Position numbers and translations under genes: made by a program
In this document: positions 7,700 to 15,397 of the stretch, one piece after another
Numbering within the stretch: the stretch's first letter is position 1
Layout of the letters: every line of letters begins with the position of its first letter
The notes under the pieces: generated by a model
What the model was told of the DNA's origin: nothing
Seen by the model: the letters and a program-made list of their open reading frames with translations, nothing else
The model's database searches: none
Assembly (NCBI GenBank): GCA_025980435.1
Contig: JAICXK010000012.1
Location: 1 to 42,361, forward strand
Reading direction: 5' to 3'
DNA: 42,361 nt
Origin: Bryobacteraceae bacterium
GTDB taxonomy: Bacteria > Acidobacteriota > Terriglobia > Bryobacterales > Bryobacteraceae

Positions 7700-10069
7700 C
7701 TACCGGCCCGGCAGGCCAATCTGAACCGGTCCGAGGCGTTTTGTAGAATTCGCCGGCTTCCCGCTCACCGGAGCGAAGCGCGTTACCGGCGTGCTCGATT
7801 TCTCGATTAAATAGGAGGTTCCGGCGGTGGCCGGAAACGTAATGAGTGCGCCAGCCACGCGGCTCTTGATCTTCGCACGGGTCATGTCTTGAACAACATC
7901 GACCGGCTGCCCTGGCCAGGGATTGCGCAAGCTCAACTCGTGATTCGATCCGGCCTTGACGGCTACGGCCGTGGGCACGCCGCCTCTCGTCTGTACAAAA
8001 ACTTGTGTTCTCGCACGCACCGCGACAACGCCGTCAAAGTCCCATCCGGGCGGGATGGCGGGAGCTATCCGGATCACCCCGTCGTAATCCTGAACGAGCG
8101 CCTCCTGAAGAGCCGCGGCAACCACGCCCGACTGCTCAATATAGAACTCCCCCGAAGTGCCGCCCCAGTTGGCAAAACCGTTCACAAACGTCTGGTATCG
8201 CATTGTCAGTTTGACTAGGGTGGCCTTGACTTCGCTCCCGAGTCCCAGCCGGGCAGCCTGAATCGGATCGAAGCTCCAGTCCTGATTTGTAGGATACGGG
8301 CGATACCGATAGGTTCGCTTCGCCAGCGCGAAGAGCGGCGAAGTATCACCGATCAGGTTGTAAGGCCATACCGGTTCGAGGCCGATATTTTCAAAGTTAT
8401 GCTTCGGCGCCCCGGGAAAATAGGAATCTGCAATGACGCCTTCCCCCTGATCCGCAGAGGGAGGCAAGAGTGAGAGCGGGCCGCTCCTCTGGGTACGCGG
8501 CAGCGCTGGGATCTCATGCATCGCGGACTCCAATCTCCGGACGAGATCCGCATCTCGGCCCAGGAGCTTCGCAGCCTGCATCGTTGCCGGATAGAGAGCC
8601 ATCCGCGCGGCAATATCGGTTGTGGGGTCCGTCGTGTCCCACTGGGTTTCGTGCGCATTCGATGGGTTGGTGTGCTGCAGGCCATCTTTTCCTGGCTTCT
8701 GGTAAGCGAGGAGAAAGCGCGCGGACGCGGCCATTAGTGGATAATTATCCGCGAGAAACTTCAAATCGTTAGTTGCCAGATATTGCTGCCATACCCACAG
8801 TGAAACCTCTGCGCCGGTCGAGAGCGTTCGGGCATTGTAATAAGGCTTTGAATTTGCGTCGCAGTTTAGGCCCGTAACCGGAGGCCCGGACCCGAATCCG
8901 GTTTCGTACTCGATGCCTTGCCCGTTGAAGCGCATGGTCTCAGGAACGCAGGCGCCGGGCCGCCCGTCCATATGTTGCAGCGTCCAATTCTCAACGTTCT
9001 TCAGGTTTTCGCGATACAGGCGGAAGTACGGCGCATTCAGTTCCGGCAACCCCGCGCCGAGATTCGCCGCAACCTGCATTCTCAAGTTCCAATGCCAGAA
9101 GGCAGCCGGATCCCAATGGTGCGTGTCCTGGACCGAAGAGAACATATCCGCCACGCCGGCCTGCGAGCCTGGATATTCGCCGGCGCTGCTCGCCGCCGCG
9201 CTGAACAAGTAGATGTTCCGCAGATTCTCCAGGTACTCGCCCGAGCCATCTGGAGAGCTGATTTTGATGAGACCCGCTCGACGCCAGAACGCATTCCACC
9301 AGCTTTTGTGAGATAGGGGCGATGTGTCCTGGAACATGCGCGCTGTAATCGTCTGCGCATCCTCTTTGCCGTCATAGTGAGGTGCGGCGATCAGAATGCG
9401 AAAGCGGCCGCCGTCATCCGGCGTGACTGTGACGGTCACAGTCAATGGAGCGGTCACGGCGACGGAAACGTTCCGTCCTTGCGCGGTGATCGCCGCAAGC
9501 GCGCCAAACGTCCGGCCGGACGCGCCGGGATCGCGGTCGTCCTTCCAGGTCTGCGAGAGCATGGCGACCTTGCCTGCTACGCTCGCGCGCGGAGTACGAG
9601 GGGCCCAAAGCTTCAACTGCGCGGTCTGAGGAGCCGCCGGGTTTGCGCCCGTAACTTCAATGATCAGCGTGTCCGTTTCCGGCTGAACATAAGCCGTAGC
9701 GGTCATTCCGCCGCCGTGTTCCTGAAAGGCTCCATCGTATAGATTCAGCCGGCCTGCGTAGTCCTTCGCTGATGTGAGCACAGACAGCCCGGGAATGACG
9801 ACCTGCCCGGGCGAATCGCGCGCGGGCAATGTATCCACGCGGTTGAGCTGGGCCGTGAGGCCGTTGGCCGACCAGACCGCCACGCCGAGCCGGCCGTTCC
9901 CCAACGGCATAGCCTGATCGGCGCGCACGTTTGGTTGGCCGAGATAAATATCCGACCGGCCCACGACACCCGGCACATCAAGGTGAAATGCCTGTCCGGA
10001 TGCTGCGCCGGAGGTGCCAAGGATCAGGGACACGCAGGTAAGCACAACTGAGAAGCAGTCTTGGGGCAC
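7700..10069 (-). CDS. Secreted GH95-type alpha-L-fucosidase/galactosidase
   Basis: The 789-residue product starts at a GTG with a Sec signal (hydrophobic LTCVSLILGTSGAASG, cleavage near SGQA). MPLGNGRLGVAVW near residue 54 is the hallmark opening of the GH95 N-terminal beta domain. The central (alpha/alpha)6 barrel shows NPSNAHE, DIAARMALYPATMQAAKLLG and the GEFYIEQSG and AALQEALVQ segments of the family. GH95 enzymes use an inverting mechanism on alpha-1,2-fucosyl or related L-galactosyl residues. The exact catalytic Glu was not assigned by eye. It is the first gene of a two-gene glycosidase operon with the GHL6-like enzyme and diverges from the higBA pair. Confidence 0.8.
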   Translation of the reverse strand: MPQDCFSVVLTCVSLILGTSGAASGQAFHLDVPGVVGRSDIYLGQPNVRADQAMPLGNGRLGVAVWSANGLTAQLNRVDTLPARDSPGQVVIPGLSVLTSAKDYAGRLNLYDGAFQEHGGGMTATAYVQPETDTLIIEVTGANPAAPQTAQLKLWAPRTPRASVAGKVAMLSQTWKDDRDPGASGRTFGALAAITAQGRNVSVAVTAPLTVTVTVTPDDGGRFRILIAAPHYDGKEDAQTITARMFQDTSPLSHKSWWNAFWRRAGLIKISSPDGSGEYLENLRNIYLFSAAASSAGEYPGSQAGVADMFSSVQDTHHWDPAAFWHWNLRMQVAANLGAGLPELNAPYFRLYRENLKNVENWTLQHMDGRPGACVPETMRFNGQGIEYETGFGSGPPVTGLNCDANSKPYYNARTLSTGAEVSLWVWQQYLATNDLKFLADNYPLMAASARFLLAYQKPGKDGLQHTNPSNAHETQWDTTDPTTDIAARMALYPATMQAAKLLGRDADLVRRLESAMHEIPALPRTQRSGPLSLLPPSADQGEGVIADSYFPGAPKHNFENIGLEPVWPYNLIGDTSPLFALAKRTYRYRPYPTNQDWSFDPIQAARLGLGSEVKATLVKLTMRYQTFVNGFANWGGTSGEFYIEQSGVVAAALQEALVQDYDGVIRIAPAIPPGWDFDGVVAVRARTQVFVQTRGGVPTAVAVKAGSNHELSLRNPWPGQPVDVVQDMTRAKIKSRVAGALITFPATAGTSYLIEKSSTPVTRFAPVSGKPANSTKRLGPVQIGLPGR

Positions 10070-10117
10070 GGGTAAGATCCTACACTGCGGCCCGCGCTGG
10101 AGATGCCGTCCGCTTTG

Positions 10118-10153
10118 TTACGCTTGACGTAAAGCATAACTGACCGTTATGTT
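10118..10153 (+). promoter_or_regulatory. higBA promoter with two overlapping inverted-repeat operators
   Basis: A -35 box TTGACG (10125-10130) and a -10 box TATGTT (10148-10153) are separated by 17 bases. Two inverted repeats with the same 5-base spacer overlap them: TTACG-N5-CGTAA (10118-10132) covers the -35, and CATAAC-N5-GTTATG (10135-10151) covers the -10 region. HigA-type antitoxins bind such sites to repress their own operon (family knowledge). The predicted transcription start (about 10160) falls on the ATG of the toxin gene (10159), implying a leaderless mRNA. Confidence 0.6.
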
Positions 10154-10158
10154 TATTA

Positions 10159-10443
10159 ATGATCGTCGGCTATCGAGATAAGCGCACCAGGGATTTCGCC
10201 GTTGGCAGGCGAGTTAAGGCTTTCTCCGGAATTGAGCGCGCTGCACGTTTGAAGCTGGACAGGTTAGATGCCGCTACAGGACTCAAGGACCTTGGTGCTC
10301 TACCCGGTAATCGTATGGAATCGCCGGCAGGTGATCGGAAAGGACAGCACAGTATTCGCATCAACGACCAATGGCGGATTTGCTTTGAATGGCCGGACAA
10401 CGCGCCGGGACCGTCAAACGTTGAGATTGTTGATTACCATTAG
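10159..10443 (+). CDS. higB: HigB-family mRNA-interferase toxin
   Basis: The 94-residue protein is a full-length RelE/HigB-type toxin: it opens with IVGYRDKRTRDF, has the LDRLDAATGLKDLGALPGNR core, and ends with HSIRINDQWRICFEW followed by VEIVDYH, the characteristic C-terminal strand pair holding the catalytic-type Arg and His. Such toxins cleave mRNA at the ribosome. Toxin-first order followed by an HTH antitoxin is typical of the hig type. The ATG at 10159 sits at the predicted transcription start, with no room for a ribosome binding site. Six bases separate it from the antitoxin gene. Confidence 0.88.
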   Translation: MIVGYRDKRTRDFAVGRRVKAFSGIERAARLKLDRLDAATGLKDLGALPGNRMESPAGDRKGQHSIRINDQWRICFEWPDNAPGPSNVEIVDYH

Positions 10444-10449
10444 GATTTT

Positions 10450-10752
10450 ATGGCGATTACCGCAATACATCCGGGCGAACACTTGGCAGAAGAACTTAGC
10501 GAACTCGGGATGAGCGCAGCCCAGTTAGCGCGTAAACTAGATGTGCCGACGAATCGCATTACGAGTATTTTAAACGGACAGCGTGCTATCACGGGCGACA
10601 CCGCATTGCGGCTTGCGCATTTCTTCGGTACGCGCCCTGAGTTTTGGCTTAACCTCCAGAGCCTTTACGAGTTGCGTCTCGCGCAAAAGAAAGCCGGCAA
10701 ATCGATCAGCGGGCTTCCAAAGTTAAAGCGCCAGGACCGCATTCCCGTCTGA
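10450..10752 (+). CDS. higA: HigA-family antitoxin, HTH_XRE
   Basis: The 100-residue protein begins IHPGEHLAEELSELGMSAAQ, the standard opening of the HigA addiction-module antidote family, and carries an XRE-type helix-turn-helix at about 22-60 (LARKLDVPTNRITSILNGQR, GDTALRLAHFFG). FWLNLQSLYELRLA follows as in other HigA proteins. It should neutralise HigB and repress the promoter at 10118-10153 through the paired inverted repeats. It is co-transcribed with the toxin and has a normal ATG. An 80-base gap separates it from the copper/heme enzyme operon. Confidence 0.9.
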   Translation: MAITAIHPGEHLAEELSELGMSAAQLARKLDVPTNRITSILNGQRAITGDTALRLAHFFGTRPEFWLNLQSLYELRLAQKKAGKSISGLPKLKRQDRIPV

Positions 10753-10832
10753 CCGAGACTTGGATGAAGGTAAACTTACAGACGGATAGCGGTTCGAGGG
10801 CTCCGAACTCCCTTACCGTTGAAGGCCAATCG

Positions 10833-12221
10833 ATGAGGCGCTGCGTAGCTGCTCTTCTGTTTTTCGCCTGGTGCGGCGTGACGTGCCACGCGCAAACTCC
10901 CGTCGCGGATGACAGCGTTACGTTCAATAAAAATATCGCGCCGATCCTCTATAAGAACTGCGCCGTCTGCCACCATCCCAACGACATCGCGCCGATGTCG
11001 CTCATTACCTACAAAGAAGTCCGGCCCTGGGCGGCGGCCATTCGAGAAGCCGTTGTGCAAAGGATCATGCCGCCCTGGCATGCGGACCCGCACGTTGGCG
11101 ATTTCTTGAACAATCCCAGGCTATCGGACGCAGAAATCGCCAGTATCGTGAAGTGGGTCAAGAGCGGCGGGCCTGAAGGCGATCCGAAGGACCTTCCGGC
11201 AGCACCCGCCTTTGAGACCGGATGGCACATCAAGCCTGACGTCATCATCACGATTCCCCGGATGACGGTTAAAGCCGGGAACCAGGACGACTACGAATAC
11301 ATCTACGTGCCCACCCATTTCACGGAAGACAAGTGGATTCATGCTGCCGAGGTCGTGCCCGGGGATCGGCGCGTTGTGCACCACGCAACGGTCAGCGTCG
11401 TCGACGCGAATTCCGTTCCCAAACTTCGCGCGGAACATGGCGACGTGGAGAAAGTAGATCAATACCACTTCCGAACCGGCAAGGTGAATCACATGAAACC
11501 CGATGCGCCTGTCTCGGATGATGGTTGCGTCTCCATCGGAAACGGCCCGCTGAAAGATCCGTCATCGGGAGGCGTAAATCACGTTCCGGCCATCTATCTG
11601 CCCGGGCATCTGGCCGAGGTGCGGCCCGCCGGATACGATCTCAAGATTCCCGCAGGTTCCTATCTGCAGTTTCAGATACACTACAGCAACCGCTTGGGCC
11701 AAGCCGTGACGGATCGCACGAGCATTGGCCTCGTCTTTGCGAAGAATCCCGTCACGCATGAAGTGGCTCAGTATGAAATCTGGAACAATTGGTTCCTGAT
11801 TCCGCCCAAAGACGGCAACCACAAAGTAACGTCTTGTTACACCTTGCCGAAGGACGTTCTGGCGGTTGCCTATACCGCTCACATGCATTTCCGGGGCAAA
11901 AGCATGACAACGGAGGCCGTCTATCCGGACGGCCATCACGAAGTGCTCTTCAATGTTCCCAAGTACGATTTCCGCTGGCAGGAGACTTACTTTCTGAAGC
12001 GCCAGTTCATACTGCCCAAAGGCACGAAACTCGTAACAACGGCTTACTTCGATAATTCCGCCAATAACCCGCTGAACCCCGATCCATCGAAATCGATTCG
12101 CTGGGGAGAGCCGAGCACCGAAGAAATGATGGGCTTTTGGCTGGCTTATGCGGATGTGCAGCCAATCTCGGAACATATGGAAACAGCCGCATCGCAATCA
12201 CCAGGAAAGGGGCGTAAATGA
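10833..12221 (+). CDS. Heme-c / PHM-DBH-type copper monooxygenase fusion
   Basis: A 462-residue exported protein with Sec signal (MRRCVAALLFFAWCGVTCHA). Residues about 30-112 form a c-type cytochrome domain with heme motif CAVCH (43-47). Residues about 130-445 align by eye with the ascorbate-dependent type II copper monooxygenases PHM and DBH: H183-H184 (VVHHATVSVVD) and H283 (LQFQIHYSN) correspond to the CuH ligands; H350, H352 (AHMHFRGK) and M432 (STEEMMGF, versus SSDEMC in PHM) correspond to the CuM ligands. All six copper positions are therefore present. Family members hydroxylate a C-H bond; the substrate here is unknown. The heme domain suggests electron delivery by cytochrome instead of ascorbate (inference). 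The start at 10833 is chosen for the signal peptide and GAAGG upstream; the frame is open from 10764. ATGA overlap with the next gene. Confidence 0.85.
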   Translation: MRRCVAALLFFAWCGVTCHAQTPVADDSVTFNKNIAPILYKNCAVCHHPNDIAPMSLITYKEVRPWAAAIREAVVQRIMPPWHADPHVGDFLNNPRLSDAEIASIVKWVKSGGPEGDPKDLPAAPAFETGWHIKPDVIITIPRMTVKAGNQDDYEYIYVPTHFTEDKWIHAAEVVPGDRRVVHHATVSVVDANSVPKLRAEHGDVEKVDQYHFRTGKVNHMKPDAPVSDDGCVSIGNGPLKDPSSGGVNHVPAIYLPGHLAEVRPAGYDLKIPAGSYLQFQIHYSNRLGQAVTDRTSIGLVFAKNPVTHEVAQYEIWNNWFLIPPKDGNHKVTSCYTLPKDVLAVAYTAHMHFRGKSMTTEAVYPDGHHEVLFNVPKYDFRWQETYFLKRQFILPKGTKLVTTAYFDNSANNPLNPDPSKSIRWGEPSTEEMMGFWLAYADVQPISEHMETAASQSPGKGRK

Positions 12222-13264
12222 CACCGGCATCCCGTCGCGGATTTCTTACTCGCTTTGCCACTGGATTGAGCGCGCCGCTCATTCTTGGAGCAGCCAATAA
12301 ATCAGGCAGCCGGAAGCCGATCCTCGGCTCGGGTGAGCACACCTACGAGGTCACGCACGACTGGGGCGAATTGCCGCGCGATATTCAATACGGCAACACG
12401 CATGGCGTTTGTGAAGATTCCCGCGGCCGGATCTACATCCATCACACCGTTTATGCCACCAGCGAGAAGCAGGACAGCATGGTGGTTTTTGATCATAAAG
12501 GCAAGTTTGTCAAAAGCTGGGGCCGCGAATTCAAGGGCGGAGCGCACGGTCTTTACATCCGCCGCGAAGGCAAAAACGAGTTTCTCTATCTCTGCGATAT
12601 CAAGCGGGGCGTCGTCGTGAAAACGACCCTGGACGGCGAAGAGGTGTTCACCCTCGGCTACCCCAAGGAAGCGGAACCATATTCGAAGCCGGGTCCCGAC
12701 GGCAAACAGCTGAAGTACAGCCCTACTAACCTGGCCGTCGCTCCGAACGGTGATTTCTACGTCGGCGATGGTTACGGTTCCAGTTACATCAATCAATACA
12801 ACAGCAACGGAGAGTACATCCGCACCTTCGGCGGTCCGGGCAACGCGGCGGGACAACTCCTTTGCCCTCATGGCATCATCGTAGACGCGCGCGGCAGGCA
12901 GCCGGTTCTGGTTGTAGCTGATCGCACAAACAAGAGAATCCAGCGTTTCACGCTACAGGGCGAACACATCGATTTCTTGTATGGCACGCTTGCGCCTTGC
13001 CATTTCAACATCTACAAGAATGGCGACATGGTTGTGCCCGATCTTTTCGCCCGAGTCACGCTCATGGATTCGGAAAACAAAATCATCACGAACCTGGGAG
13101 ATGATTCGCACAGCCAGTACATGGAGACGCGCAAACTGACACGGGATCACTTCAAGCCGGGCAAATTCGTCTGCCCGCATGGCGCGTGTTTCGATCACGC
13201 CGGCAACATTTTCGTCGTGGAATGGGTAGAGGTGGGCCGCGTGAGTAAACTTCGCAAGGTATAG
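12218..13264 (+). CDS. PAL-like NHL beta-propeller protein, Tat-exported
   Basis: The 348-residue protein has a Tat signal (ASRRGFLTRFATGLSAPLIL) and then a six-bladed NHL-type propeller. It resembles the peptidyl-alpha-hydroxyglycine alpha-amidating lyase (PAL) half of animal PAM: PTNLAVAPNGDFYVGDGYG, QLLCPHGIIVDARG, VVADRTNKRIQRF and KFVCPHGACFDHAGNIFV each line up with PAL segments. By that alignment H110 (GGAHGL), H218 and H321 match the zinc ligands, Y186 and R236 match the catalytic Tyr and Arg. PAL cleaves a hydroxyglycine to an amide and glyoxylate; whether this protein does so is unproven. Its ATG overlaps the stop of the PHM-like gene by 4 bases, so the two are translationally coupled. 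Alternative: a structural NHL protein with no enzyme activity. Confidence 0.8.
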   Translation: MTPASRRGFLTRFATGLSAPLILGAANKSGSRKPILGSGEHTYEVTHDWGELPRDIQYGNTHGVCEDSRGRIYIHHTVYATSEKQDSMVVFDHKGKFVKSWGREFKGGAHGLYIRREGKNEFLYLCDIKRGVVVKTTLDGEEVFTLGYPKEAEPYSKPGPDGKQLKYSPTNLAVAPNGDFYVGDGYGSSYINQYNSNGEYIRTFGGPGNAAGQLLCPHGIIVDARGRQPVLVVADRTNKRIQRFTLQGEHIDFLYGTLAPCHFNIYKNGDMVVPDLFARVTLMDSENKIITNLGDDSHSQYMETRKLTRDHFKPGKFVCPHGACFDHAGNIFVVEWVEVGRVSKLRKV

Positions 13265-14137
13265 ATGTCTGTTCGCGCGTTCAGCCGTCGCGCCTGCATC
13301 CAGATACTGGCCGGCTGCGCTTCCGCTTTTGCGCTTCAAAAGCCCCAGGACGCGCCCGCTCCTAAGGATTGGGTTTGTCCGATGGATCCCGATTACCGCT
13401 CCAGCAATCCGGGCGTGTGCCCGCGCTGCGGCATGACGCTGGTCCTCCGGGTTCCGGAGCGAATTGAATATCCGCTCCAGGTTTCGCAGTCTCCCGAGTT
13501 GCTGAAACCCGGCGACACCGTAACCCTACTGTTTCGCGTTCTGAATCCGGCGACCGGCCACACAGTCAGGCATTTCGAGCTTGTACACGAAAAGCTGATG
13601 CACCTGTTTCTGGTAAACGAAAACCTGCAATTTTTCGCGCATGTACATCCGGTCCTTCAAGCCAACGGCACGTTCGTTCTGAGTGTACGGCTGCCATATG
13701 GAGGCATGTACCGCATGCTGGCCGATTACTATCCTTCCGGCTCCGTCCCCCAACTCGCGGTCAACACGCTCTTCGTTTCGGGCGTTTGCGATCACCCTAA
13801 AATTAGTCCTTCTCTTGCTCCCTTTGCCGCGGAAAATCTCACGGCCTCACTCCGGCTCGACCCACAGGCGCCGATTGCCGGTCTGGAAACGAAACTCTTC
13901 TTCACGCTCGATCCCGCGGCCGGCTTGCAGCCCTATCTCGGCGCGTGGGGACACATGCTGGCGGTCAGCGATGATTTGATAGACCTGCTGCACTTGCATC
14001 CGTTTCTCGCCAGTGGCGGGGCGATCCAGTTCAACATCATCTTCCCGCGCAGCGGCATTTATCGAATCTGGACGCAGTTCCAGCGCGAGGGAGTGGTCAA
14101 CACCGTGATCTTCACCGTGCCTGTCAAATCGCTATAG
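13265..14137 (+). CDS. Heavy-metal-binding domain protein, probable copper handling
   Basis: The 290-residue product starts directly after the TAG of the PAL-like gene (ATG 13265). An N-terminal SRRACIQILAGC combines a twin-arginine pair with a possible lipobox (LAGC, C18), so a membrane-anchored periplasmic protein is likely. Residues 36-60 are a heavy-metal-binding domain: WVCPMDPDYRSSNPG then VCPRCGMTLV, with C38, C52, C55 and M57. The rest is beta-rich with His/Met clusters (LVHEKLMHLFLVNEN, FFAHVHP, LLHLHPF). This domain is common in copper efflux and copper chaperone proteins. The position after a six-ligand copper enzyme suggests it loads or buffers copper for it (inference). Confidence 0.75.
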   Translation: MSVRAFSRRACIQILAGCASAFALQKPQDAPAPKDWVCPMDPDYRSSNPGVCPRCGMTLVLRVPERIEYPLQVSQSPELLKPGDTVTLLFRVLNPATGHTVRHFELVHEKLMHLFLVNENLQFFAHVHPVLQANGTFVLSVRLPYGGMYRMLADYYPSGSVPQLAVNTLFVSGVCDHPKISPSLAPFAAENLTASLRLDPQAPIAGLETKLFFTLDPAAGLQPYLGAWGHMLAVSDDLIDLLHLHPFLASGGAIQFNIIFPRSGIYRIWTQFQREGVVNTVIFTVPVKSL

Positions 14138-14182
14138 AGCAGTTTCTTCCATAACTTTGTCACATGCTTTGAATGAACTGCT
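14138..14182. terminator. Inverted repeat between convergent genes, possible terminator
   Basis: AGCAGTT (14138-14144) pairs exactly with AACTGCT (14176-14182), followed by TTTAGG, with a long 31-base loop. It lies between the convergent copper-protein and TetR genes. The long loop makes it weak as an intrinsic terminator; the location is the main support. Confidence 0.25.
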
Positions 14183-14195
14183 TTAGGTTCCTGCC

Positions 14196-14768
14196 TCAGA
14201 AGCTGTTCAATAGAAATTGTTTTGTGCTCGCCAGCATTCTTTTTCTTCCGAGTGGATCGGGTATCATTCGAGCAATTTCAACTGCGCCGATCATTGTGGA
14301 AAAGATCACAAAGAAGGCGCGTTCCTTGTCCGCTGCGCGCCTGCCAGGCATGAATGGGAACATCTGGTCTTTGTAGCTGGCCATCTCCGCCAGAATCTGG
14401 CCTTTCATCTCTTGATCAACTCGCGCCAATTCGGGAGCGAGCGCCGCTAAAGGACAGCCCCGCTCCGGATGATCGCAGTGTTCTGGACTCAAATATGTCC
14501 GTACAATCGTCTTCCACGCGGCCGATCGCGATTTCCCTGTCGCCCGGACCAGACAGTCCTTTATTTCGCTAAATGCTGCGCGGAGCGACTCCAGCAACAA
14601 ATCGTCCTTGCTATGGAAATGCTTATAAAAGCCGCCGTGAGTCAAGCCCGTATCCCGCATAACGGCTGCAACCGCTGCGCCGTTTAATCCTTCGGCGCGA
14701 ACACGCCGCGAGGCATCCTGCACAATCTTTCGATGAACCTCCGCCTTGTGCTGTGGTTTGTAACGCAT
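14196..14768 (-). CDS. TetR/AcrR-family transcriptional regulator
   Basis: The 190-residue protein has the N-terminal TetR DNA-binding domain (about residues 8-56): KIVQDASRRVRAEGLNGAAV, then MRDTGLTHGGFYKHFHSKDDLLLESL, where GGFYKHF is the recognition-helix signature. The C-terminal ligand domain includes ERGCPLAALAPELARVD, typical of regulators close to the NemR/AcuR-like group. It diverges from a small membrane protein gene with 109 bases between them; regulation of that gene and itself is the simplest reading. The inducer is unknown. Confidence 0.88.
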   Translation of the reverse strand: MRYKPQHKAEVHRKIVQDASRRVRAEGLNGAAVAAVMRDTGLTHGGFYKHFHSKDDLLLESLRAAFSEIKDCLVRATGKSRSAAWKTIVRTYLSPEHCDHPERGCPLAALAPELARVDQEMKGQILAEMASYKDQMFPFMPGRRAADKERAFFVIFSTMIGAVEIARMIPDPLGRKRMLASTKQFLLNSF

Positions 14769-14833
14769 GGCTGCTTATAGGATGCCGGAAATCATCCCAA
14801 AGCGCAAACGCGAACAGAAAAGTTGCACCCATT

Positions 14834-14851
14834 GGATGATGTAGGCCATCC
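14834..14851. promoter_or_regulatory. Possible operator in the TetR/membrane-protein intergenic region
   Basis: GGATG (14834-14838) and CATCC (14847-14851) form a perfect 5-base inverted repeat with an 8-base spacer in the divergent gap 14769-14877, a plausible size for a TetR site. The gap also holds TTGCAC (14823-14828) as a possible -35. Short repeat, so low confidence. Confidence 0.25.
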
Positions 14852-14877
14852 CATTCTCAGAAAAGGAGACACTCACA

Positions 14878-15396
14878 ATGTCACAACTCTACTTTTTCGT
14901 GAGTATCGCATTCAGTTTCATCGCATGGGGGATCGTGGCCGCCCGATACATCTGGCCGGAACTCCGCTCGCGACAACGGGCCGAAGCGTTGCGGCCGCTG
15001 CTTATCCTGCACAGCTTCCGCTTTATGGGGTTGGCATTCCTGGTCCCAGGCGTCGTGTCGCCCGATCTGCCGGCTTCCTTCGCGCATTCGGCCGCCTACG
15101 GGGATATCGTTGCGGCGGCGCTCGCGTTGCTTTCCCTGGTGTTGCTGCCGCGCGCGGCCGGCCTTGTCCTCGTATGGATCTTCAATGTCTGGGGCTCAAT
15201 CGATCTCCTGAACGCCTTCTACCAGGGCAATAACGCCGGGCTCTTGGCGGGGCAGTTAGGAGCCACCTACGTCATTCCGACTCTCATTGTGCCGCTACTG
15301 CTAATCACGCACGGACTCGCTTTCCGGATTCTTCTGCAACACCAAAATGAACCCGCAATGCAGGAAAGCCGGCAGATGCTTACGCCAACCTTGTAG
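14878..15396 (+). CDS. Small integral membrane protein, function unknown
   Basis: The 172-residue protein has about four to five hydrophobic segments: residues 5-24 (FFVSIAFSFIAWGIVAARYI), 40-60, 72-92, 94-112 and 130-152. I do not recognise an enzyme motif; similar proteins are annotated only as hypothetical or as integral membrane proteins. AAAAGGAGA eight bases upstream of the ATG is a strong ribosome binding site and fixes the start. It diverges from the TetR gene, so it is probably the regulated target, for example in solvent or xenobiotic response (inference from context only). Confidence 0.72.
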   Translation: MSQLYFFVSIAFSFIAWGIVAARYIWPELRSRQRAEALRPLLILHSFRFMGLAFLVPGVVSPDLPASFAHSAAYGDIVAAALALLSLVLLPRAAGLVLVWIFNVWGSIDLLNAFYQGNNAGLLAGQLGATYVIPTLIVPLLLITHGLAFRILLQHQNEPAMQESRQMLTPTL

Positions 15397-15397
15397 A

